From the NCBI GenBank assembly GCA_017458125.1, contig JAFTGB010000009.1, positions 1 through 41,142 of the forward strand: a DNA stretch of 41,142 nucleotides. Direction: 5' to 3'. Under the pieces are notes generated by a model, which was not told where the DNA came from, made no database searches, and saw only the letters and a program-made list of their open reading frames with translations. This DNA comes from Prevotella sp. Lineage in GTDB: Bacteria; Bacteroidota; Bacteroidia; Bacteroidales; Bacteroidaceae. Position 1 is the stretch's first letter; every line of letters begins with the position of its first letter. This document shows positions 33,581 through 40,810 of this stretch, in pieces. The translations under genes were made by a program, and so were the position numbers.

Positions 33581-35460
33581 AATGGCAATGTGAGGTTGAT
33601 TTCTGTTCCTCCGTTTTCGCTTGTGACAATTCGCAGCGTCCCGTGGTAAGTCTGCGTGCGCTCGCGAATGTTCTGCAATCCTATTCCCTCGCCCTCGGCC
33701 ATTCCTTTGCCGTTGTCGCTGACGGTGAGTGTCACTTCATGCGCTGTTTGCATCAGTTGGATGTCAATATGGGTAGCCTCGGCATACTTCATGGCATTGT
33801 TCACCAGTTCGTAGGCACAACGGTAGAGTGTCAGTTCCTGTTCTTTGTTGAGGCGGATATCACCGTAAGTCTGGAAATCTGCACCAGGGACGGAACGTGC
33901 AAAGTCGTGAAGGGCTGATGCCAGTCCTCCTCGCAACAACTCCTCGGGCATCAGGTGGTGCGAGACGCGGCGCAGTTCTTCAATTGTAGCATCCAATAGC
34001 TTCAGGTATTCACTCCCCCCTCCAGTCGGAGATGGGGTGGGGGTGAGGCTCTTCAGCCGCAACAACGACAGCATTCCGCCCAGCGAGTCGTGCAGTTCAC
34101 GAGCCAGAATATGCCGCTCTTTCGCCTCCGTCTCTAATGCTACCTTGGCGGCCAGCAGTGCTTTCTGCCGACGGTGGGCCAACTGGAAATAGACCATCAG
34201 GGCAATGGCTGCCGCCAATAGTGCTACGGCCAACCCCAACAGCCATCGCCAGTGACGTTGCTCACTGGCCAGTTGTGCTATCTGCGCCTCTTTCTTTTCT
34301 GTTTCGTAGAGCACCTCCATCTGTGAGAGTCCGCTCTGATAGTGGTCGGTGGCATAGCGGTTCATCAGTTCGTATGCCTTGTTCATATACTCGCGCGCCT
34401 TAATCTTGTCTCCTAATTCGGTATATATCTCCGCCAGCAACATATAGCCGCTCTTGTCGGCAATGGTTGCCGTAGAGTCGGGGTGGATGCTCTTCATTCC
34501 ATAATCCAGCGCCTCTTGCCACCGCCGCTCAGCCATAGCTACCTCGCAGGCCGCCATGTATAGTTCGCTGACATCGTCGAACATGATTTCCTTGGGAATA
34601 TTCTCCAGTGCTTGTTTCACACACGCCTTGGCCTTCGCCACGTCTTTATGACCCTCCATAAGCAGAATGCGGGCTTTCAGCGATAGTGTATAAACAAACG
34701 CTGTGGGGTCTTCCTTGCGGTGCGCCTCGTAGTAGGATAGTGCCATGTCTGCCGCTTGAAGGGCTTTGTCATAGTTGCCCGTTTGGTAGTAAACGCCTGC
34801 AAGTCCCTTTCTGGGCATCGTTATCATCAGCGAGTCGCCCGATGTCTCTGCCTTGCCGATGGCTTTCAGGTAGTTGCGTTCTGCCTCGTCGTAGTTGCCC
34901 ATCTGACCGTATAGTTCACCTATATTATAATAGAGCACCACCAGACTCTCCCGCCAGTCATATTTCTCGAAGATGGGCAGTGCCAGCTGGTAGTAGTGGA
35001 TGGCCAGATGAGCCTTGTCCTGCATGTTATAGACATTGCCCAAACTGCCGTAGATGACGGAGCGTGCATCGTCGATGGTCTTCGTGTCATAGCGACTCTG
35101 TGTGGCCATGGTGTCAATGATGCCTAATGCGTGTTGATACAGACCGATGGCCTCGTCATACTCCTCGCGTCCATAGTGCATCTGTGCAAAATGCCGTATC
35201 ACGTTCTGCCGCACGTACAAGCCGTCCTGCTGATAGCTCAGGGCCAGCGCCTTACGTCCGTAGTATTCGGCTTTCTCGCCGTCGTAGGGCAGCCAGCCAC
35301 GCATCAGTTCGTCGTAGGCACGCAGCAGGTCGTCGCCCTTGGGCGGCTGGTTGCTCTTCAACGCCGCTTCCAAGGAGTCTATACGGGCATTGCGGTGGTC
35401 GTTGTAGGCGTGAGCTGACAGACAAGCAAACAGGTAAATCGTCAGATACAAATATCTCAT
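33577..35460 (-). CDS. TPR-containing sensor histidine kinase (HisKA_3 type)
   Basis: A 627-residue kinase. A signal or anchor segment (about 1-18) precedes a large periplasmic tetratricopeptide-repeat region (about 30-370; for example EAIGLYQHALGI, LAIHYYQLALPIFEKYDW, EAERNYLKAIGKAE, KALQAADMALSYYEAH). One transmembrane helix lies at about 403-427, then a HisKA_3 domain with His457 in ARELHDSLGG and a HATPase domain (YELVNNAMKYA, VSDNGKGM, GIGLQNIRER). The start at 35460 was preferred to 35604, which reads through the promoter. Residues about 471-484 (TPTPSPTGGGS) derive from an inserted palindromic repeat. It senses an unknown envelope signal. Confidence 0.88.
   Translation of the reverse strand: MRYLYLTIYLFACLSAHAYNDHRNARIDSLEAALKSNQPPKGDDLLRAYDELMRGWLPYDGEKAEYYGRKALALSYQQDGLYVRQNVIRHFAQMHYGREEYDEAIGLYQHALGIIDTMATQSRYDTKTIDDARSVIYGSLGNVYNMQDKAHLAIHYYQLALPIFEKYDWRESLVVLYYNIGELYGQMGNYDEAERNYLKAIGKAETSGDSLMITMPRKGLAGVYYQTGNYDKALQAADMALSYYEAHRKEDPTAFVYTLSLKARILLMEGHKDVAKAKACVKQALENIPKEIMFDDVSELYMAACEVAMAERRWQEALDYGMKSIHPDSTATIADKSGYMLLAEIYTELGDKIKAREYMNKAYELMNRYATDHYQSGLSQMEVLYETEKKEAQIAQLASEQRHWRWLLGLAVALLAAAIALMVYFQLAHRRQKALLAAKVALETEAKERHILARELHDSLGGMLSLLRLKSLTPTPSPTGGGSEYLKLLDATIEELRRVSHHLMPEELLRGGLASALHDFARSVPGADFQTYGDIRLNKEQELTLYRCAYELVNNAMKYAEATHIDIQLMQTAHEVTLTVSDNGKGMAEGEGIGLQNIRERTQTYHGTLRIVTSENGGTEINLTLPL
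34011..34050. repeat. palindromic repeat inserted in kinase gene
   Basis: The block has the pattern ACTCCCC...GGAG..GGGG.TGGGGGTG, also seen in the left arm of the intergenic element at 7-44. In the kinase reading frame it encodes LTPTPSPTGGGSE, low-complexity and unlike the helices either side. It keeps the frame open and sits between the first and second helices of the dimerisation domain. Confidence 0.6.
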
Positions 35461-35468
35461 AACAGCCA

Positions 35469-35476
35469 CAAAGTTA
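35469..35476 (-). promoter_or_regulatory. -7 box of the TPR kinase operon
   Basis: Minus-strand TAACTTTG (plus-strand CAAAGTTA) lies 8 nt before the kinase ATG at 35460, again predicting an almost leaderless mRNA. Confidence 0.5.
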
Positions 35477-35496
35477 CACATTTTCCTCCATTTTCT

Positions 35497-35552
35497 CCAC
35501 CCTATGGGGTGGAATTTCGCGCCGTCAGCTGTATTTCCCCCCTTTGGGGTAG
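35497..35552. promoter_or_regulatory. two matching palindromes, 40 bp apart
   Basis: CCACCCTATGGGGTGG (35497-35512) and CCCCCCTTTGGGGTAG (35537-35552) match at 13 of 16 positions and are each nearly palindromic. They lie between the divergent kinase and LRR-protein promoters, with start-to-start spacing of exactly 40 bp, and are good candidates for the binding sites of the adjacent NarL-type regulator. Confidence 0.45.
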
Positions 35553-35574
35553 CAGGAAACAGAAATAAATGGCG

Positions 35575-35582
35575 TAACTTTG
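35575..35582 (+). promoter_or_regulatory. -7 box of LRR-protein promoter
   Basis: TAACTTTG lies 42 nt before the ATG at 35625. The place where a TTTG -33 box should be (about 35552-35555) has none, consistent with activation from the palindromes upstream. Confidence 0.5.
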
Positions 35583-35624
35583 AGCCAATATTCACAATAT
35601 TCATTCATTTAAACGTTTTAGATT

Positions 35625-37319
35625 ATGAGTAGAATTTTACTTTCATTGGCAGCCTTCGTGCTCTCGCTGACGAGCGCACAGGCCAGTGTGGTGATTAACG
35701 AGACGAATTTCCCCGACGAGGCGTTGCGTGGCTATGCATCGCAGTACGACGAGGATGGCAACGGCACGCTGAGCGACGCGGAACTGGCTACGATTACTAG
35801 CATCAATGCCGGCGGCATCCTGAACCTGAAGGGTGCCGAGCACTTCACGAACCTGGAGGAGCTCCACCTCTGGGGCTATTCGGAAGAGCAAAGCATCCGG
35901 GAGATTGACCCCAGCGTGTTTCCCAAGCTCTATCGTTTCACCTTGCAGGAATGTCATGGTGTTACGGCCTTGGACTTCAGCAGGAACACGATGTTTGAGC
36001 AAATAGAACTGTCGCACTGCCCCAACGTCCACGCCCTCTCGTTGCCAGCCAGCGTGAAAGAAATCAATCTGAACGGCACACCAAAGCTGACGGCGCTCGA
36101 CGTCAGCCAGCTGACTAACCTGACGGGATTATGGCTGCAGCATACGGGCATCACCGACCTCGACTTCTCGAACCATCCCGCCATCCAGCTCGTCAGCATT
36201 CAGGGCGAAGAGGATGCTGTTGACCAGATGAACTCGCTGAACCTTCAGAACTGTGCGACCTTGGAGAATGTCGATGTCCGCTACACCACCATCAAGTCGC
36301 TCTCGATGAAGCACCTGCCCATCGTCCGCACGCTGATGATGCTGAACAACGACATCACCACCATCACCATCGACGACTGCGAGGAGTTCAACGACATCAT
36401 CTGCGACCACAATGTTTTAGGCACGCTCAGCCTGACGAACAACCCACAGCTCAGAGCCGTCAACTGCGAGGACAACCGCCTGCAGGTGCTCATTGCCGAC
36501 AACTGCCCCGTGCTCGGCCGGGTGCAAGCTTTCAACAACCGGCTGATGTGGCTCGACCTGAAAGACGTGGTGAAAGGCAATGTGGACGAAAGCACCCTGA
36601 AGCTCGACAACCAGCAGCCCACCGTGCAAGCAGTAAAACTGTCGCCTACGGAGACGGGATTGCGCGTACATGACCGCTTAGATGTCAGCCGCGTGCTGAA
36701 CCTGCGTGCCAAGGGCACCAGCCAGACTCCCAAGGAGATATTCGTAGATGGCATCCGCTACTTTGTCTTTTACGATAATGGCCCCGATACGCCCAACCTC
36801 GTCGGCTCTGACTGCGGCTACAAGTACGACACCCAGTGGCCCTATCCGTGGCAGGAGGGCAACACAAAGGACAACCGCCTGCCCATCACGTTGAACGTGA
36901 CGAGTTGGACGAAGCACCAGGCCTTCCTGACGCTTTCGCAAAATCATATAGAGGGACGCTATGGCGAGCCAGCCCCTGCGACCCCCACCGTAACCCGCTC
37001 GCAGGACTACGACGGCAAGATTACTTTCTCGTCGAGCGATGAGCGCATCGTCAAAGTGAACGCCGAGACGGGCGAGCTGACCGTCGTGGGTGAAGGTAGC
37101 GCCACCATCAGCATCAGCGGTGCAGAGACAGACTACCGTCTGGCTCCCGTCACCAAGACCTACACCGTTTTCATAGACAAGGCCACTGGTATCATCAACA
37201 CCCGCGCCGATGCAGCCGGCACAGGCATGACCTACGACCTGAACGGACGGAAGGTAAACCTGCCGACAGTTTGCAAAGGGGTATATGTTGTGGATGGAAA
37301 GAAAGTGATGAAGAAATAG
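35625..37319 (+). CDS. secreted leucine-rich-repeat protein with EF-hand and sorting tail
   Basis: A 564-residue exported protein. The signal peptide ends near residue 20. An EF-hand-like calcium loop (YDEDGNGTLSDAEL, about 39-52) precedes a region of irregular leucine-rich repeats from about 60 to 330 (for example LTALDVSQLTNLTGLWLQHTG, LGTLSLTNNPQLRAVNCEDN). A Big_2-like immunoglobulin domain follows at about 440-520 (SSSDERIVKVNAETGELTVVGEGSATISI). The C terminus (YDLNGRKVN...KGVYVVDGKKVMKK) resembles a type IX secretion sorting tail. Probably a surface or secreted adhesin or ligand-binding protein. It is divergent from the kinase/regulator pair, which may control it. Confidence 0.8.
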   Translation: MSRILLSLAAFVLSLTSAQASVVINETNFPDEALRGYASQYDEDGNGTLSDAELATITSINAGGILNLKGAEHFTNLEELHLWGYSEEQSIREIDPSVFPKLYRFTLQECHGVTALDFSRNTMFEQIELSHCPNVHALSLPASVKEINLNGTPKLTALDVSQLTNLTGLWLQHTGITDLDFSNHPAIQLVSIQGEEDAVDQMNSLNLQNCATLENVDVRYTTIKSLSMKHLPIVRTLMMLNNDITTITIDDCEEFNDIICDHNVLGTLSLTNNPQLRAVNCEDNRLQVLIADNCPVLGRVQAFNNRLMWLDLKDVVKGNVDESTLKLDNQQPTVQAVKLSPTETGLRVHDRLDVSRVLNLRAKGTSQTPKEIFVDGIRYFVFYDNGPDTPNLVGSDCGYKYDTQWPYPWQEGNTKDNRLPITLNVTSWTKHQAFLTLSQNHIEGRYGEPAPATPTVTRSQDYDGKITFSSSDERIVKVNAETGELTVVGEGSATISISGAETDYRLAPVTKTYTVFIDKATGIINTRADAAGTGMTYDLNGRKVNLPTVCKGVYVVDGKKVMKK

Positions 37320-37358
37320 ACTTGCCCAGCACGACAGGCGTATTCTGACCATCAGAAA

Positions 37359-37383
37359 AAAAATTCCCACCATGGGAATTTTT
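37359..37383. terminator. bidirectional terminator after LRR gene
   Basis: AAAAATTCCC (37359-37368) and GGGAATTTTT (37374-37383) form a perfect stem with flanking A and T runs. Confidence 0.75.
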
Positions 37384-37507
37384 GTCATCAGCATCAGAAA
37401 GTAAGAAGCACTTTTGAAGAATGAAGTTTGATGTTTGAAATTTATGATCACTTCATTTCCACATTCCTCATTCCACATTTCATATCTGTATAGTTGAATG
37501 ATTTTTT

Positions 37508-37578
37508 ACCCTACACCCACAACACCCACGACACTGAAGTCCAGTGTTGTGGGTGTTGTGGGTGTAGGGTGTTTTTTT
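37508..37578. repeat. 29-bp-stem hairpin with internal ACCCACA repeats, terminator-like
   Basis: The left arm (37508-37536) and right arm (37542-37570) are complementary at 28 of 29 positions around a 5-nt loop; the exception still allows a G-U pair. Each arm contains repeated ACCCACAAC units. T runs lie on both sides (37502-37507 and 37572-37579), so the structure could stop transcription from either direction. A spurious Cys-rich frame crosses it. Confidence 0.75.
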
Positions 37579-37922
37579 TATTAACCAATCCCCTTCGGCT
37601 TACGCCGCTTCCCCGTTTGACGGGGACGCTCAAATGTTTCACATATAGCACATACAACTTTCCTGTATGTAACATCTTTCTGATTTTACACTTTACTGTA
37701 TGTAACATTTACCTGCTACTTCTTGGTTTACTACGCATCATTTGAGCATAACTATTAGTGTGCTGATGGTAGCCAGCATATTCCTCAACACTGGTTTGAA
37801 CTGGCAAAGGAACACTGGACGCATGCTTATCGATCAACTGGAACAATATGTAGTTGTTGGATGTGTCGCGGTGAGTTATATGACTACCGCACTATGGTGA
37901 CACAGAAATTCGCTGTAAAAGG
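37579..37922. other. gene-poor interval with small hairpins and a direct repeat
   Basis: The interval contains two small hairpins (CGGCTTACGCCG and CCCCGTTTGACGGGG, about 37598-37626) and a direct repeat, CTTTCCTGTATGTAACAT at 37658 and CTTTACTGTATGTAACAT at 37691 (33-bp period). A 44-codon frame runs from ATG 37766 to 37900, ending in MTTALW; it has protein-like composition but I do not recognise it. No convincing gene is present. Confidence 0.4.
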
Positions 37923-37953
37923 TTGGCCATGTCAGTAGATGTTTGTATCTTTG
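37923..37953 (+). promoter_or_regulatory. promoter of membrane-bound AraC-type gene
   Basis: TTGG at 37923-37926 and TATCTTTG at 37946-37953, spaced 19 bp. A five-codon frame (ATG at 37955-37960 region, MNQTH then TGA) ends just before the gene's ATG at 37977. Confidence 0.6.
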
Positions 37954-37976
37954 CACAATGAATCAAACTCATTGAC

Positions 37977-39110
37977 ATGTACGATCAGGCTCGAGGTGAT
38001 ATTCTCTTTGTTATATTGTATTCAGTGGTGATGGCTATGGCCCTGCTGTCAGGTTGCTATCTGCTGTTCAGCAAGACAAACGCCTTTGTTCCTGACATCA
38101 CGCCGCCACGCCGTCTGCGCCGGTGGACAGGCGTGTTCTTAGCCTCCGTTGCTGTGAATCAAGTATGGTGCATGCGGCTGTTTTTCCTTTCCTCAAACGA
38201 GGATATTATGATGGCTGACCTTGTAGGCGGGCTGATTCAGAGCGTGACGATTCTTCCTGTTGCAATCGTCGTATTGCTTGCCATGCTTCAAGACCGCAGG
38301 CGTCCGTTATGGCCTTTTGCCATGATGATAGCACCTGCTGTGTCGGGTATGGCAGCCTGTGTTGTCAGTCGTAGCGATGCGCTCTACCCAGTGATTTACG
38401 CATATGACCTGCCGCTGATCATAGCGATTATTACATATATGGTGCGCGCATCAAGACAATATGGACGCTGGCTGCGCGATAACTATGCCGACTTGGAGCA
38501 CAAAGAGATATGGCGCAGCTTAATAGTACTGGCCATCATACTGTTGGCGTTCATCGTCAATGAGTTTTGCGACAAAGCTCCGGTTTATGAATACGCCATG
38601 CTGGGTGTCACCGCCACACTTATCTGCTACCTCCTGTGGCGAGTGGAAACATTAAGCGACCTGAGCACTCCTGTTAATGATGTGGAAGAGGACGGAGACT
38701 GCAAACTCCCTCCAACTGACTGCCAACTCACTCCGGCAGAAGACGATGACCTGCCACTATCCTTCCGCAATACCATTGAGCGACTGTTGAAGCAGAATTG
38801 CGAGGAGCCGCAACTCTATCTGCAGCACGACATCTCCATCACGCAACTCGCCAAGCAGATTGGCACCAACCGTACCTACCTCAGCAAGTATTTTGCCTTG
38901 CTGGGTATCACCTACAATTCATACATCAACGGTCTACGTATCCGGCACTTCATCAAAATCTGCCATGAGGCAACCGCCAGCCATCAGCCTATGACAACCA
39001 AGCAACTGGCCTATCAGAGCGGGTTCCGCAGCTATAGCACGTTCAATGCTGCCTTCAAACAGAGTATGGGTATGACTGCAACAGAGTGGATGCACAGCAT
39101 GGCAGGGTGA
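37977..39110 (+). CDS. membrane-anchored AraC-family regulator
   Basis: A 377-residue protein with six or seven hydrophobic segments in the first 225 residues (for example ILFVILYSVVMAMALLSGCY, VTILPVAIVVLLAML, SLIVLAIILLAFIV, MLGVTATLICYLLW), an acidic linker (about 232-255) and a C-terminal HTH_18 domain (about 290-375: ISITQLAKQIGTNRTYLSKYF, TTKQLAYQSGFRSYSTFNAAFKQSMGMTATEW). Such one-component membrane regulators are common in Bacteroidetes and sense envelope or lipid-phase signals while binding DNA from the membrane. The DUF3089 lipoprotein gene follows 186 bp later with its own promoter and may be a target. Confidence 0.82.
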   Translation: MYDQARGDILFVILYSVVMAMALLSGCYLLFSKTNAFVPDITPPRRLRRWTGVFLASVAVNQVWCMRLFFLSSNEDIMMADLVGGLIQSVTILPVAIVVLLAMLQDRRRPLWPFAMMIAPAVSGMAACVVSRSDALYPVIYAYDLPLIIAIITYMVRASRQYGRWLRDNYADLEHKEIWRSLIVLAIILLAFIVNEFCDKAPVYEYAMLGVTATLICYLLWRVETLSDLSTPVNDVEEDGDCKLPPTDCQLTPAEDDDLPLSFRNTIERLLKQNCEEPQLYLQHDISITQLAKQIGTNRTYLSKYFALLGITYNSYINGLRIRHFIKICHEATASHQPMTTKQLAYQSGFRSYSTFNAAFKQSMGMTATEWMHSMAG

Positions 39111-39202
39111 GAACGGAGCTGCCTTCCGAAGGGCAAGTGCTTTGAAATCGTAAAAATCTGCTTCTAAATAAACAAATCTTACCGGCTATTGACCTTGACT
39201 TA

Positions 39203-39233
39203 TTGTGATTTCAGAAGTGTTTGGCTATCTTTG
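39203..39233 (+). promoter_or_regulatory. promoter of DUF3089 lipoprotein gene
   Basis: TTG at 39203-39205 and TATCTTTG at 39226-39233, spacer 20 bp. The leader to the ATG at 39297 is about 55-60 nt. Confidence 0.65.
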
Positions 39234-39296
39234 TAATCTGAAATCCAGCAGGCCAAGGCTTTTATATATTGTTTAATCAATGTCATATATTTAATC

Positions 39297-40331
39297 ATGG
39301 TAAATTTGAAAATTTGGATGCTTGCCGCCATCCTGACTTGCGGCACGACAATGGTGATCACATCATGCACCAGCAAGGACGACAACCCAGTTCCTGCGCC
39401 CCCCGGAGATGAGATAGTAACAGCCATCGACTACAGCGACGAGGACAACTGGATGTACCTGTCCGAAGCAACAAAGGACGTGGATGTGTTTTATGTCTAT
39501 CCGACCGAGTATGTAGACGACTCCGAGGGCGCACCCATATTCGCCGCCATCGACGAGCCGGCCATGCGCCTGCCGGCCATGCGAACCTCTCTTGTGCAGG
39601 CAACAGCTTTTGAGGATGTCGCCAATGTCTACGCTCCTTTCTACAGGCAGTGCAACATGGCCGCCCTGGCCAAGATGTCTATGGAAGACCGTGAAGCAGC
39701 CTTCACCTCTGTTCCAAAGTCAGATGTGTTTGCTGCCATCGACTACTATTTTGAGCACCTCAATGGCGGACGCCCCTTCATCCTTGCAGGACACTCGCAG
39801 GGCTCCATCATGCAGAGCTTTGTGCTTGCAGAGTACATGAAGGCGCATCCAGAGTATCTGAAGCGCATGATTGCTGCCTACGTAATTGGTTTTTCCATCA
39901 CCGAGGATTATCTCAAAGACAACCCGCACCTGAAGTTTGCAGAGAGGGCCGACGACACTGGCGTCATCATATCGTACAATACCGAGGCGGCCGGCAACGA
40001 GAACAACATCGTTGTACTGCCAGGTGCCATCAGCATCAATCCTATCAACTGGAAGCGCGATGAGACCTACGCCTCGGCAGAGGAAAGCCTGGGCGGCTAC
40101 ATCTTCAACGAGGAGACAGGACTGCCTGAGGACTATCCCCATGCAGCAGATGCCAAGATTGACTTGAAGAGGGGCGTTATCATCACAACAACGAAGGCCG
40201 TTGCCCCTGAGACCTTCCCCCTCTTCGGATCTGGCAGTTTCCATGAGAACGACTATCCGCTCTACTACTATAACATCAAAGCCAATGCAGCCACGAGGGT
40301 TGCAGCTTATAAGAATAAGACAAAACAATGA
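39297..40331 (+). CDS. DUF3089 alpha/beta-hydrolase lipoprotein
   Basis: A 344-residue lipoprotein with lipobox ITSC (Cys near residue 24). The alpha/beta-hydrolase fold of the DUF3089 family shows DVFYVYPTEYVDDSEG at the first strand region, NVYAPFYRQCNM, the serine nucleophile elbow GHSQGS (about residues 166-171) preceded by GRPFILA, and downstream acidic and His candidates (GSGSFHENDYPLYYYNI). It is predicted to be an envelope-anchored esterase or lipase of unknown substrate. No terminator is obvious after it. Confidence 0.82.
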   Translation: MVNLKIWMLAAILTCGTTMVITSCTSKDDNPVPAPPGDEIVTAIDYSDEDNWMYLSEATKDVDVFYVYPTEYVDDSEGAPIFAAIDEPAMRLPAMRTSLVQATAFEDVANVYAPFYRQCNMAALAKMSMEDREAAFTSVPKSDVFAAIDYYFEHLNGGRPFILAGHSQGSIMQSFVLAEYMKAHPEYLKRMIAAYVIGFSITEDYLKDNPHLKFAERADDTGVIISYNTEAAGNENNIVVLPGAISINPINWKRDETYASAEESLGGYIFNEETGLPEDYPHAADAKIDLKRGVIITTTKAVAPETFPLFGSGSFHENDYPLYYYNIKANAATRVAAYKNKTKQ

Positions 40332-40349
40332 AATTCCGAAATAATAAAA

Positions 40350-40697
40350 AACGCTCTGTTCTCAGAATAATTTACCCCAGTTCGGGATAAGAAGCTACTT
40401 TTCAGAAACAATACTCAGTCACCTGAAGCCACAGCAGGGGGGCGGTCTGAGCGTTACCAACATCGTGCGATAGATGTGATGCTGGCTGCCAAGTTGGCGC
40501 TGACGTATGGCACGTATCATCTGGCGATGCTTCACAGGCAGTTGGCCATGAGCGAGGAGTAGACAATCTGTACTACTCCGTCTATGCCGATGCGCTATTG
40601 TGGTATCAACAGAGTAGGATTGACTACGATACGTTCTGCCTGGAGTTTCTGGAAGCAAGGTGGTGGAGGCATACAAGAAAACAATGTTGTAAATGAT
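40350..40697 (+). pseudogene. decayed, frameshifted gene remnant, unrecognised
   Basis: One frame is open from about 40350 to a TAG at 40559-40561 and reads protein-like (RYQHRAIDVMLAAKLALTY, HLAMLHRQLAMSEE). Immediately after, another frame continues with VDNLYYSVYADALLWYQQSR and DYDTFCLEFLEARWW to about 40695. The joint looks like a frameshift in a single former gene. No start codon or promoter is clear. The parent family is not recognised; 40332-40349 and 40698-40732 hold nothing I can identify. Confidence 0.4.
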
Positions 40698-40732
40698 CCC
40701 TTTGGGCTTTTGGATGAACTTATAAATCATAA

Positions 40733-40765
40733 CAAAGGAGCACCCGACATTCGGATGCTCCTTTG
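40733..40765 (-). terminator. terminator-like hairpin for the minus-strand gene
   Basis: CAAAGGAGCA (40733-40742) pairs with TGCTCCTTTG (40756-40765), and an inner CCGA/TCGG stem extends it with one mismatch. On the minus strand it is followed by T-rich DNA and lies 46 bp past the stop of the oxidoreductase gene. Confidence 0.7.
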
Positions 40766-40810
40766 ATATAGATAGGATAGGGGATAGCCCTAAACTATTT
40801 TCGTGGGGAT

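Noticed and set aside
37508-37578. Inverted terminal repeats of an insertion sequence
   Set aside because: The arms are only 5 nt apart and no transposase frame is nearby; a hairpin is the better reading.
37494-37745. 83-codon Cys-rich frame
   Set aside because: It crosses the long hairpin and T runs; the Cys residues come from the tandem repeat, not from a gene.
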